54,460 nt of DNA. Origin: an uncultured Clostridia bacterium (lineage in GTDB: Bacteria > Bacillota > Clostridia > Oscillospirales > Oscillospiraceae). Below are positions 42,199-50,125 of the stretch, piece after piece. The position numbers and the translations under genes were made by a program. The stretch spans positions 1 through 54,460 of the forward strand of contig CALADI010000020.1 of the NCBI GenBank assembly GCA_937890525.1, read 5' to 3'. Numbering within the stretch: position 1 is the first letter of the stretch; each line of letters begins with the position of its first letter. The notes under the pieces are model-generated. The model saw only the letters and a list, made by a program, of their open reading frames with translations. It was not told the DNA's origin and made no database searches.

Positions 42199-42722
42199 GA
42201 TGAATATTGCAAAATCTGTAATTGATAAATGAGAAGAAATCCAATAAGTGAAAACAAATGAGTCAGATTTTTAGCAATATAATGGGGAAAATGAAAAAAT
42301 ACAGTATGTTATTGGATACACATACATCTATTTGCATTTGAATAATTGCCAGGAGGGATCAGACAAGAATGATTCACAGGAAATATCTTTGGTGCAAAAT
42401 AAAGAAATAGTGCGTAGTATTATTTCTGAAAATCTGTCGGATACAGCATAGCGAGGAGGGGTAAATCTGCTGTACAATGAGTCATTAGTATGAAAAATCG
42501 AATCATATCAGTTGTCAAAACGAACAAAAATAACAGAAACATATATATGATAATTGATCTTTTTGATAATGGCAGTAATGGGGGGGTAGGAGCGGATACG
42601 TAGATAGCGGCGTTATTTAGCTAAATTGCACCAAATATTAGGCGGATTATGAATAAAATAAGTAAATATGTCAGGTTGCCGAAATTCAAGAGATTAGAGA
42701 GAACAGGGGGAGGCAAATCCAG
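42199..42722. other. AT-rich intergenic region, possible gene remnant
   Basis: About 520 nt between divergent operons, without an intact gene. A frame at 42338-42454 ends QEISLVQNKEIVRSIISENL and then a stop, which looks like the first helix of a ROK-family regulator or kinase. It follows a strong AGGAGGG (42351-42357) but has no in-frame ATG. I treat it as a possible decayed gene. Confidence 0.3.
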
Positions 42723-42751
42723 TTGACAAACAAGAAAATGGCGTGTAAGGT
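42723..42751 (+). promoter_or_regulatory. Promoter of the nagB-transporter operon
   Basis: TTGACA (42723-42728), 17-nt spacer, TAAGGT (42746-42751), a weak -10. The start site would lie near 42758, about 25 nt before the nagB ATG. Confidence 0.5.
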
Positions 42752-42754
42752 ATA

Positions 42755-42766
42755 GATAACGATTAC
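42755..42766. promoter_or_regulatory. Candidate LacI-type operator
   Basis: GATAACGATTAC is an imperfect palindrome with a central CG step, as in many LacI-family operators. It overlaps the predicted start site of nagB, where a bound repressor would block initiation. The match is partial and the assignment is inference. Confidence 0.35.
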
Positions 42767-42782
42767 TACAGGGGGAACAAAC

Positions 42783-43541
42783 ATGGAGCCAATGCGAACA
42801 CGAACAATGAAGATAAAATCATTCAATTCCAGAGATGATATGGGGGCATGTGCAGCGCAGGATGTTGCAGATGCGGTAAAAGAGCTGCTTCACAAGCAAG
42901 AGAGTGTTAATATTGTGTTTGCAGCAGCTCCGTCTCAAAACGAGTTTCTGAAGTATTTTTCGGAGAGAGATGACATTGACTTTAGAAAAGTAAATGCATT
43001 TCACATGGATGAATATGTAGGCTTACAGGATGATGCACCGCAAAGATTTGGGGCATTCTTGGACAGAAGTATATTTCAGAAGGTTGCGTTCGGAAGTGTG
43101 CACTACATTGGATCTCATAATGATGATCCCGAAATGATGTGCAAGAGATATGCAGCCCTGTTGCAGGAAAATCCGATCGATATCGTTTGTATGGGGATAG
43201 GAGAAAATGGACATATAGCGTTTAATGATCCGGCAGAAGCAAACTTTCATGATACAGACATAGTCAAAATTGTTCAACTGGATGAGACATGTCGCAGGCA
43301 ACAGGTGAATGATGGATGTTTTTGTGAGCTTGACGAGGTCCCCCATAACGCCATTACACTGACCATTCCGACCTTGCTGCAAGGAAAATATCATTTCTGT
43401 GTAGTACCCGGAAAACGGAAAGCCGAAGCGGTGAGAAAATCAATATGCGATGGCATAGATGAAATGTGTCCAGCCAGCATCTTGCGAACCTGTGAGAATA
43501 TTGTGTTTTATTTGGACAGCGATAGCGCCGCACTGCTCTAG
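42783..43541 (+). CDS. nagB: Glucosamine-6-phosphate (or galactosamine-6-phosphate) deaminase
   Basis: The 252-residue enzyme of the NagB/6-phosphogluconolactonase fold converts an amino-sugar 6-phosphate to the ketose phosphate and ammonia. NAFHMDEYVGL (71-81, with catalytic Asp76) and GIGENGHIAFNDP (138-150) are diagnostic. The N-terminal phosphate loop reads FAAAPSQNEFL (46-56) rather than the common GLATGSTP type, marking a divergent subfamily. With GalNAc-type enzymes nearby, an AgaI-like role on GalN-6-P is possible. It is the first gene of the plus-strand transporter operon. Confidence 0.87.
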   Translation: MEPMRTRTMKIKSFNSRDDMGACAAQDVADAVKELLHKQESVNIVFAAAPSQNEFLKYFSERDDIDFRKVNAFHMDEYVGLQDDAPQRFGAFLDRSIFQKVAFGSVHYIGSHNDDPEMMCKRYAALLQENPIDIVCMGIGENGHIAFNDPAEANFHDTDIVKIVQLDETCRRQQVNDGCFCELDEVPHNAITLTIPTLLQGKYHFCVVPGKRKAEAVRKSICDGIDEMCPASILRTCENIVFYLDSDSAALL

Positions 43542-43582
43542 TACAGAAGCTTGACGAGTAGAAAGATCTATTTGTGAATCGC

Positions 43583-43603
43583 ATTGTAGCAAAGTGCTGC
43601 AAT
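43583..43603 (+). promoter_or_regulatory. Small inverted repeat between nagB and the binding-protein gene
   Basis: ATTGTAGCA (43583-43591) and TGCTGCAAT (43595-43603) form a short stem with one mismatch, 28 nt before the lipoprotein start. It may protect or process the mRNA 5' to the abundant binding-protein cistron. Confidence 0.3.
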
Positions 43604-43631
43604 GTAAATTTAGAATTTTAGGAGGATTATC

Positions 43632-44960
43632 ATGAAAAGAAACAGGTTTTTAGCGTTCGTTCTAGTGGTGGCAATGATGTTGTCTGTTTGCTTAGTCGGC
43701 TGTACCACGGGCGATGAACCCAATTCGACAGGATCTACGGGAAATGCAAGTTCACAATCGTCGGGAGAAGAGTCGAAAGAGATTGAACTTGAGTTTTGGA
43801 CGATTAATTTGAAAAAGAGCTTTAACGATTATATTCAAGGAATGATTGATGCATATGAGAGCGAACATCCCAATATCAAAATCAATTGGGTAGATGTTCC
43901 CGGTGCAGATGTAACGAAGAAGATGGTAACAGCCTTGGCAAGTGATGATGTTCCTGATGTCATCAACGAGACAATGCTTGGTTTTGCAACAGTAAAATCT
44001 CAGGGGGTGCTGGCTCCGTTTAATGAGTATGTTTCTCAAGAGGCTCTGGATACCTTCATCCCGGGCTTGTGCAGTCCGTTGATGCAGAATGGTAATATGT
44101 ATGCCATTCCTTGGTATAACATGGGTAGTTATGTTAGCTTTATTAATGCCGAACTCTATAATAAAGCAGGGCTGGATCCGCATAAGGCACCTACCAATGT
44201 AGATGAACTGCTGGAAAATGGCAGAATTGTTTACGAAAAAACAGGGGTGTATGGATCTAATGATTTTCCGACGCTCTTGATCATGCAGGCGGAAGGGCTG
44301 CCTATTGTGAGCGAAGACGGAAAAACAGCGGTGTTTAACTCTTCGGAGCATGTTGCACTCATTCAGAAGTTTGTAGACGCCTATCAGAATGGCGCGTTGG
44401 CGCCGGGGTGCATCGGCAAGGACGATCGTTCGTATCAACAGAGCTTTGCCAGCGGTCAAATTGCGCAGATGGGTTGGTGGATTGCCAACAAGGTAAAGGA
44501 AGTTGAGAGCAATGCGCCTGAAATGCTGAAGAATGTGGTATTGGCTCCTGCAATTCGAGGAAAAGCGGGTACGGTTCCTCTTAAGGATGCAAATCTGCTT
44601 ATGGTTCCGGCAAAATCTCAACACCCCAAAGAAGCAGCAGAGTTTGCAATGTTTGTTGCAAGTCCTGAAAATCAGTTGGAATTCTGCAAGCTGGCTGCCA
44701 TCTATCCGTCCACACTAGAAACCATGCAGGATGATATTTTTACAAATGTTACGGGCGATACGCTGATGGATGAAGCTCGTCGCATTCAGGTAGCTACTTC
44801 TGCCGATATCAGTGTGGATGCAGTAGCGGCGATGGATAATGCAATACAACTTAATGAACTGTATAATGAGCAGGTTCGTGCGGCCCTTACAGGGCAGATC
44901 ACGGTTCAGCAGGCTCTCGATACTGCAGTTGAGCAGTGGAATCAGCTGCTGAGCAAGTAA
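43632..44960 (+). CDS. Sugar ABC transporter substrate-binding lipoprotein (CUT1), second system
   Basis: The 442-residue lipoprotein has a signal sequence with lipobox CLVGC (Cys24), a Ser/Gly/Thr-rich linker (about 27-50) and a solute-binding family 1 domain starting LEFWTINLKKSFNDYIQGMIDAYESEHPNIKINW. TTAGGAGG precedes the ATG. It shows only family-level resemblance to the binding protein at 27275-28606, so the two systems need not have the same ligand. A strong hairpin follows the stop. Confidence 0.92.
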   Translation: MKRNRFLAFVLVVAMMLSVCLVGCTTGDEPNSTGSTGNASSQSSGEESKEIELEFWTINLKKSFNDYIQGMIDAYESEHPNIKINWVDVPGADVTKKMVTALASDDVPDVINETMLGFATVKSQGVLAPFNEYVSQEALDTFIPGLCSPLMQNGNMYAIPWYNMGSYVSFINAELYNKAGLDPHKAPTNVDELLENGRIVYEKTGVYGSNDFPTLLIMQAEGLPIVSEDGKTAVFNSSEHVALIQKFVDAYQNGALAPGCIGKDDRSYQQSFASGQIAQMGWWIANKVKEVESNAPEMLKNVVLAPAIRGKAGTVPLKDANLLMVPAKSQHPKEAAEFAMFVASPENQLEFCKLAAIYPSTLETMQDDIFTNVTGDTLMDEARRIQVATSADISVDAVAAMDNAIQLNELYNEQVRAALTGQITVQQALDTAVEQWNQLLSK

Positions 44961-44975
44961 TGACAAGCTGAAGGG

Positions 44976-45009
44976 GCTGAAGGGATGCGCATTAACGCAT
45001 CCCTTCAGC
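44976..45009 (+). terminator. Hairpin after the second binding-protein gene
   Basis: GCTGAAGGGATGCG (44976-44989) and CGCATCCCTTCAGC (44996-45009) form a perfect 14-bp stem. There is no T tract, so it probably blocks 3' exonucleases more than it terminates. It is followed by about 215 nt without a gene, and I see no clear promoter there. Confidence 0.6.
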
Positions 45010-45224
45010 TAACAATGTAAGAGTGAGAGAATGAGAGAAATGTAAAATGCTGATGTGAGATTAGGATAGGTGTGAATACCTTCTGAGTTATGGCATTTCG
45101 TAAGGTGTTCAAAGATCAAAGATGTAAATACTGTTTTTATCCTCCCTTAACGACGGACTATTTGATTTGCTGACTCCTAATTGCGCTGTCCACCGAAACG
45201 CATATTACAACAGAGGTGTGCACT

Positions 45225-46142
45225 ATGGCAGTAAAACTAAAAAAACAGCCCAAATCGATTAGATTAAACACAAATAAGAGAAAGATGATCATCGCATCTT
45301 ATCTTTTTATAGCACCTGCAATGGTTTTGTTTGCGCTTTTTTTCTATTATCCTATGCTTCGAGCGTTTTTCTATTCCTTAACGGACTACAATGCATTGTC
45401 TACAATGCGCTGGGCGGGTCTCAGCAACTACAAAAGGTTGTTCACAGATCAGGATTTTATCAAAGCAGTAACCAATACATTAAAATATCTTTTAATTATT
45501 GTACCAAGCTTGGTTGTTTTGCCGTTGCTGCTTGCTCAGTTAGTTAACCAGAAATTGAAGGGCATGTATCTATTTCGTCTTCTTTTTTATATGCCCTATG
45601 TTACATCCACCGTTGCAGTCAGTATTGTATGGGGATTCCTGTATCACCCGGAAGGGTTGGTCAACAGTATTCTAAAACTTATGGGTTTTTTCCAGAATTC
45701 CGCGGCACCAAACTGGCTGATAGATTCGAAAACTGCGCTATTCGCTGTTGCGATTGTTGAGATATGGAAAACAATGGGATATTATATGATCATTTACCTC
45801 GCGGCATTGCAAAGTGTTCCCGGAGAGCTGTATGAGTCTGCATGCTTGGATGGTGCGCGTTCCTATCAGGTAATGATGAGAATAACGATCCCTTGTATCC
45901 GTCCACAAATTCTTGTTGTGTCCATTCTTTCGACAATTAGTGCAATCAAAATCTTTGATAGCATTTATATGATGACACAAGGCGGTCCGCTGAACTCCAC
46001 ATTGTCACTGTCAATGTACATTTATCAGCAAGGATTTGTAAATTTGGAATTGGGGTATGCTTCTGCAATCGGTGTTGTGTTGTGGCTGGCGCTGGTTGCT
46101 CTTTCGCTGCTGAATTTCAAACTCAATGCAAGGAGGGACTAA
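45225..46142 (+). CDS. CUT1 ABC transporter permease (MalF-like), second system
   Basis: The 305-residue polytopic membrane protein has six predicted helices. The EAA loop YESACLDGARSYQVMMRITIPCIRPQ is present. The ATG at 45225, six nt after AGAGGTG, is preferred over an in-frame GTG nine nt upstream. The next permease starts 1 nt after the stop. Confidence 0.9.
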   Translation: MAVKLKKQPKSIRLNTNKRKMIIASYLFIAPAMVLFALFFYYPMLRAFFYSLTDYNALSTMRWAGLSNYKRLFTDQDFIKAVTNTLKYLLIIVPSLVVLPLLLAQLVNQKLKGMYLFRLLFYMPYVTSTVAVSIVWGFLYHPEGLVNSILKLMGFFQNSAAPNWLIDSKTALFAVAIVEIWKTMGYYMIIYLAALQSVPGELYESACLDGARSYQVMMRITIPCIRPQILVVSILSTISAIKIFDSIYMMTQGGPLNSTLSLSMYIYQQGFVNLELGYASAIGVVLWLALVALSLLNFKLNARRD

Positions 46143-46143
46143 T

Positions 46144-46986
46144 ATGGTTACCAAAAAATCTGTTTTCAAGGTAATAAAAACAGTTATTACTTATTTTTTG
46201 CTTGTAGTTTTAGCGTTGATCTTTACCATGCCGTTTATTTGGTTAGTCTCAACTGCCTTTAAATCAAATACGCAGAATGTATATTCGTTCCCTCCTACAT
46301 TCTTGCCGAAACCGCCGGTTTTAGACAATTTTATGGAAGCATGGAAATCTGTGCCGTTTGGCCGGTATCTATTTAACTCTTTTGCACTTATCGTCATTCT
46401 GGTTCCGGCGCATTTGTTTCTTACGGCACTGACGGCATACCCGTTTGCGCGAATGCGTTTTCCGGGTAGAAACATACTGTTTGCTTTTATACTGGGTACG
46501 ATGTTTATGCCAACAGAAGCAATGTTAGTTCCGATGTTCCTAACCGCTAAAGAGTTTCATCTGGCAAACAATTGGGGCGGTATTATTTTCTTTTCCTTGG
46601 TAGGAGGCTTCCCGATTTTCCTGATGCGACAAGCGTATCTCGGTGTGCCAAAAGAGATCGAAGAAGCAGCAACTATAGATGGCTGTGGATTTTTCCGCAC
46701 ATGGTGGTCGATCGTATTACCGATGGTAAAACCGACCGTGGCTGCATTGAGTATTATTTCCTTTGTAAATGTTTGGAATTCCTTCATGTGGCCTCTGATT
46801 ATCTTAAATGATGATAAGTTGTATCCGCTGTCTTTGGGTCTAGCATACTTGTCAGGGGCGTTTGGTTTTGATGTGCGTATTATGGCGGCTGGTACAACAT
46901 TGTCGCTCATTCCGATCATTGTGTTCTATTTGCTTATGCAGAAGCACTTTGTGTCTGGTCTGTCTCAGGGCGCCGTCAAGGGTTAG
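46144..46986 (+). CDS. CUT1 ABC transporter permease (MalG-like), second system
   Basis: This 280-residue membrane protein has an EAA loop IEEAATIDGCGFFRTWWSIVLPMVKP and the typical C-terminus FVSGLSQGAVKG. The start at 46144 follows AAGGAGGG within the end of the upstream gene. No ATPase is encoded nearby, as in the first system, so both probably share one ATPase. Confidence 0.92.
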   Translation: MVTKKSVFKVIKTVITYFLLVVLALIFTMPFIWLVSTAFKSNTQNVYSFPPTFLPKPPVLDNFMEAWKSVPFGRYLFNSFALIVILVPAHLFLTALTAYPFARMRFPGRNILFAFILGTMFMPTEAMLVPMFLTAKEFHLANNWGGIIFFSLVGGFPIFLMRQAYLGVPKEIEEAATIDGCGFFRTWWSIVLPMVKPTVAALSIISFVNVWNSFMWPLIILNDDKLYPLSLGLAYLSGAFGFDVRIMAAGTTLSLIPIIVFYLLMQKHFVSGLSQGAVKG

Positions 46987-47005
46987 TAATGGAAAGGAGA
47001 TAGCA

Positions 47006-48307
47006 ATGGGTAGACAAATAACAGCAATTATAGTGGGTGCTGGGCATAGAGCGATGCTGTATGCATCCTATTCTCAGGAACACCCGGAGAACTTGAAGAT
47101 TGTAGGAGTGGCGGATCCGGATCCCGTAAGAAGAAAGCAGGCGGCAGATGCATTTCATTTTTCAGAGGAAATGTGTTTTGAAAGCGCAGCGGAGCTGGCG
47201 GAGAAACCTAAATTGGCAGATGCCATCATTAATGGAACGATGGATACGCAGCATGTTGAGACAACGATACCACTACTGTATAAAGGGTATGATGTCCTGC
47301 TGGAAAAACCTTTTGCCGTAAATGAACAGGAAATGAAACAGCTTCAAAAGGCGGTGGAAGAGACTAGACGAACGGTCATGATCTGCCATGTTTTACGATA
47401 TGCGCCTTTTTATACTGCGATCAAGGAGCACATTGCAAATGGTGAGATCGGGGACATCATCAATATCCAGGCAACAGAACACGTAGGCTATGACCATATG
47501 GCGGTATCCTATATACGCGGGAAATGGGGTAACGAAGAGATTTGCGGCACATCGTTGTTGCTGGCAAAATGCTGCCACGATATAGACATGATTTTATGGC
47601 TGAAAAGCGGTGTTTCGCCACATCAGATTTCGAGTTTTGGAAGCGATTTCCAGTTTGGACCTGAAAAGAAACCGAGTGGATGCGGCACTCGATGCATGGT
47701 GGATTGTCCTATTGAGAATACCTGTCTCTATTCTGCTAAAAAACACTACATAGACCATCCTGACCGCTGGACATTTTATGTATGGAGTTGCCTTGAAGCA
47801 AAAGAGAATGTAACATTGCAGGATAAGGAAGAGTCGTTGAAAACGGATAACATTCACGGAAGATGCGTTTGGGACTGCCAGCACAAGGGGATTGACCATC
47901 AGTCAGTAATGATAGAATTTGCAGATGGTGCTACTGCAACCTTAAATATGATCGGTGGAGCCGCTAAAGCGGAACGCAATCTGCATGTAATTGGAACAAC
48001 TGGCGAAATCAAAGGGACATTTGACGACTCTAGATTTGTAATTAGGAAAATTGATCCGTCGCAGCCCAGTGGATATTCTGAAAAAGAATATGACTTGGGA
48101 ATTGCCGGAGATAAGACTGGAGCTCTGGGAACCCATGGAGGCGGCGATTTAGGTCTAGTAGAGGATTTTGTCCATGTATTGCAAGGGAAAAAGGCGTCGA
48201 TTTCGTGTACAACGATTCAGGATTCTTTCTTGGGGCATCTTTGCACCTTCCGTGCAGATTTAGCAAGAAAAAATCGTTCTGTCGAAACGATTCCTGCTGA
48301 AGTATAA
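47006..48307 (+). CDS. Gfo/Idh/MocA-family oxidoreductase (copy 3)
   Basis: The 433-residue protein has a Rossmann motif IIVGAGHRAMLYASYS, LLEKPFAVNEQE, CHVLRYAPFYTAIKEHI, and LAKCCHDIDMILWLKSG with the catalytic-type His/Asp. The cysteine cluster GTRCMVDCPIENTCLYSA follows. Segment by segment it matches the gene at 34790-36064. The start at 47006 follows GGAAAGGAG, and upstream in-frame starts overlap the permease and lack a ribosome binding site. The location in a sugar transporter operon next to nagA/nagB suggests action on an imported amino-sugar glycoside. The reaction is unknown. Confidence 0.9.
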   Translation: MGRQITAIIVGAGHRAMLYASYSQEHPENLKIVGVADPDPVRRKQAADAFHFSEEMCFESAAELAEKPKLADAIINGTMDTQHVETTIPLLYKGYDVLLEKPFAVNEQEMKQLQKAVEETRRTVMICHVLRYAPFYTAIKEHIANGEIGDIINIQATEHVGYDHMAVSYIRGKWGNEEICGTSLLLAKCCHDIDMILWLKSGVSPHQISSFGSDFQFGPEKKPSGCGTRCMVDCPIENTCLYSAKKHYIDHPDRWTFYVWSCLEAKENVTLQDKEESLKTDNIHGRCVWDCQHKGIDHQSVMIEFADGATATLNMIGGAAKAERNLHVIGTTGEIKGTFDDSRFVIRKIDPSQPSGYSEKEYDLGIAGDKTGALGTHGGGDLGLVEDFVHVLQGKKASISCTTIQDSFLGHLCTFRADLARKNRSVETIPAEV

Positions 48308-48309
48308 AC

Positions 48310-48352
48310 AATTGCAGTAGGGTCAGATGGTATGTCTGACCCTACTGCAATT
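48310..48352 (+). terminator. Perfect 18-bp hairpin after the oxidoreductase
   Basis: Positions 48310-48327 and 48335-48352 are exact complements around a 7-nt loop, followed by ATACAAAA. It separates the transporter operon from the ceramidase-like gene. Without a T tract, read-through is possible. Confidence 0.7.
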
Positions 48353-48400
48353 ATACAAAATGACATATAAGATAAAATCACAGAGCATGAGGAAGACGAT

Positions 48401-49639
48401 ATGTTGAGATTGGGTACAGCAAAGAAAACGATAACGCCTCGACACCCTGTGCGGCTTGCAGGTTATGCAACACGAAACCATGAATTTGATTCAGTGCTAC
48501 AAGATATATATACGAGAGTGTACTTGATAGAAGAAGGTAAGAAGCAATTGCTGATCGTGTACGGAGATTTGATATGGTGGAATCCGGAATTTCTGATGGA
48601 AGCACGATCCAAACTGTCGTCAATGTTGGGGATTCCGAAAAAGAGTATTCTATTCGTGGCGTCCCATAATCATAGTGGCCCCGGCACAGGAAATGCTTTC
48701 ACAGAAATGTTAGAAACAGCCGATGATGACTACCAACAGTATTTGTATACACAAATTGAAACAGCAGCAAGGGTAGCGAGAAATAATCTAGAGCCGGTAA
48801 AAATGTTACTTTCCTGCGGTCATAGTAACCTGAATGTTTACCGGCGCTTAAGGATTGGCAAAAAAATTGTTATGGCCCCAAACTATTCTGTTCCCGCTGA
48901 TAATAATTTAACGATAGTACGATTTTTAAGACATAACGGAAGAGAAAAAGGAATGCTGATTCACTATGCATGCCATGCCAATCTGTCGAGCGGGAATGAT
49001 CTTCATCCGGATTACCCTGGTATAGCCATGGAAATATTAGAAAAAGCATATCCAGAATGTACGCCTCTATTTTTACAAGGATGTACGGGGGATTTAAGAC
49101 CAAATAGTGTATTGGGGGAGCGCTTTATCACACAGGATTACAATGGGGTGCAGCAATTTGCTTCGCAGTTTGCGCAGTGTTGTATACAAACCATAAAGGA
49201 TTCTGCGGTAGGATTAGAGGAAAAAATACAGATCAGCCAAAAAGTAGATTATCTTCCTGTAGATTCTCGGGATAACAAAGATCGGATTACGCATGCGATG
49301 TCAGGTGACATTCTGTACCGACAGTGGTACACGGCGTGTCAAAAAAAGAGTTTTCGAGCGTTTGAGCGATTGGAACTTACTTTGGTGAAACTAGGTGGAC
49401 TGAATATGTATTTTATAAATGGTGAACCGGTTCAGCATTATAGTAAATTTGCAAGGCACATAAAACCAACGTCAATTGTTACAGGATATACCAATGGTAT
49501 GATCGGGTATTTGCCAGATAGAGAACAGATCATAAATGGTGGATATGAATCAAACGAATCTACGATATATTTTGCGGTAGCAGGAACGTTTCGTGAATGC
49601 ATTCAGGAAAAAATTGAAACGATGCTGAAGAATATGTAA
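48401..49639 (+). CDS. Neutral-ceramidase-like hydrolase, cytosolic
   Basis: The 412-residue protein is related to the N-terminal domain of neutral/alkaline non-lysosomal ceramidases. It has GTAKKTITPRHPVRLAGY at the start, the zinc-ligand motif ASHNHSGPGTG (87-97), HYACHANLSSGNDLHPDYPG, the nucleophile-region equivalent FLQGCTGDLRPN (about 224-235) and a late GYTNGMIGYLPDREQIINGGYE. True ceramidases are secreted and have an extra C-terminal Ig-like domain. Both the signal peptide and that domain are missing here. It may hydrolyse another amide, perhaps an N-acyl amino sugar, but this is inference. GAGGAAG precedes the ATG. Confidence 0.78.
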   Translation: MLRLGTAKKTITPRHPVRLAGYATRNHEFDSVLQDIYTRVYLIEEGKKQLLIVYGDLIWWNPEFLMEARSKLSSMLGIPKKSILFVASHNHSGPGTGNAFTEMLETADDDYQQYLYTQIETAARVARNNLEPVKMLLSCGHSNLNVYRRLRIGKKIVMAPNYSVPADNNLTIVRFLRHNGREKGMLIHYACHANLSSGNDLHPDYPGIAMEILEKAYPECTPLFLQGCTGDLRPNSVLGERFITQDYNGVQQFASQFAQCCIQTIKDSAVGLEEKIQISQKVDYLPVDSRDNKDRITHAMSGDILYRQWYTACQKKSFRAFERLELTLVKLGGLNMYFINGEPVQHYSKFARHIKPTSIVTGYTNGMIGYLPDREQIINGGYESNESTIYFAVAGTFRECIQEKIETMLKNM

Positions 49640-49763
49640 GCGACAAATCTAACAGCATATAGAATTCGCCCGGCACCAGTATAGTGTCGGTCGTGAGTAG
49701 AGCTAGTACCAGCCGCTATGTGGGGGAGCCGGAAAAAGCTTTACTTATGGGAGAAATCCCTCC
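49640..49763. other. Short junction region
   Basis: About 120 nt between the ceramidase-like gene and the recombinase remnant. No gene or clear terminator is seen. The left boundary of the mobile segment should lie here. Confidence 0.3.
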
Positions 49764-49946
49764 GCCCGTGATGAGCGGATTTGCCGCATCAAAGAATTAC
49801 AGGATTTCATCAGTCTGCAGCCTACCTGTATAACCGTGTTTGATGAGAATTTGGCACGACGCTGGCTCAAACAGATCACAGTCTACGATGACCATTTCAC
49901 AGCGGAACTGAAATCTGGGATCAGCATTGAAGGATCAGTCTCATAA
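49764..49946 (+). pseudogene. 3' remnant of a serine recombinase gene
   Basis: An open stretch ending at TAA (49944-49946) encodes RDERICRIKELQDF, then VFDENLARRWLKQITVYDDHFTAELKSG. This is the C-terminal end of large serine recombinases of conjugative and transposable elements, which usually read FDExLVRRLIExVTVYDDHFTVEFKSG. About 60 codons remain. The catalytic N-terminal domain and any start codon are missing, so it is a fragment. The same segment recurs, further shortened, at 54086-54124. Confidence 0.8.
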
Positions 49947-49993
49947 TACGGGCGAGCCGTCAGGATCAAGGGTGACTGAGGGATGACGGGAAA

Positions 49994-50050
49994 AAACACC
50001 GCCCCTATGGACAGTTGTGCAATGCACGACCTGCCATGGAGGCGGTGTTT
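49994..50050. terminator. Hairpin between the recombinase remnant and the redox cassette
   Basis: AAACACCGCC (49994-50003) pairs with GGCGGTGTTT (50041-50050), with further pairing inside. It is a likely terminator for either strand. Confidence 0.55.
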
Positions 50051-50125
50051 GTGATTGGAAAATAACACACAATGATACAATGGACGGGTATTGAGCAAAG
50101 TGTTTTTATCCGTGTACTTTTCGCG

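Noticed and set aside
42490..42603. 37-codon frame starting MKNRIISVVKTNKNNRN between nagA and nagB
   Set aside because: The AGGAGG-like sequence is too far upstream and the peptide resembles nothing I know. Treated as intergenic.
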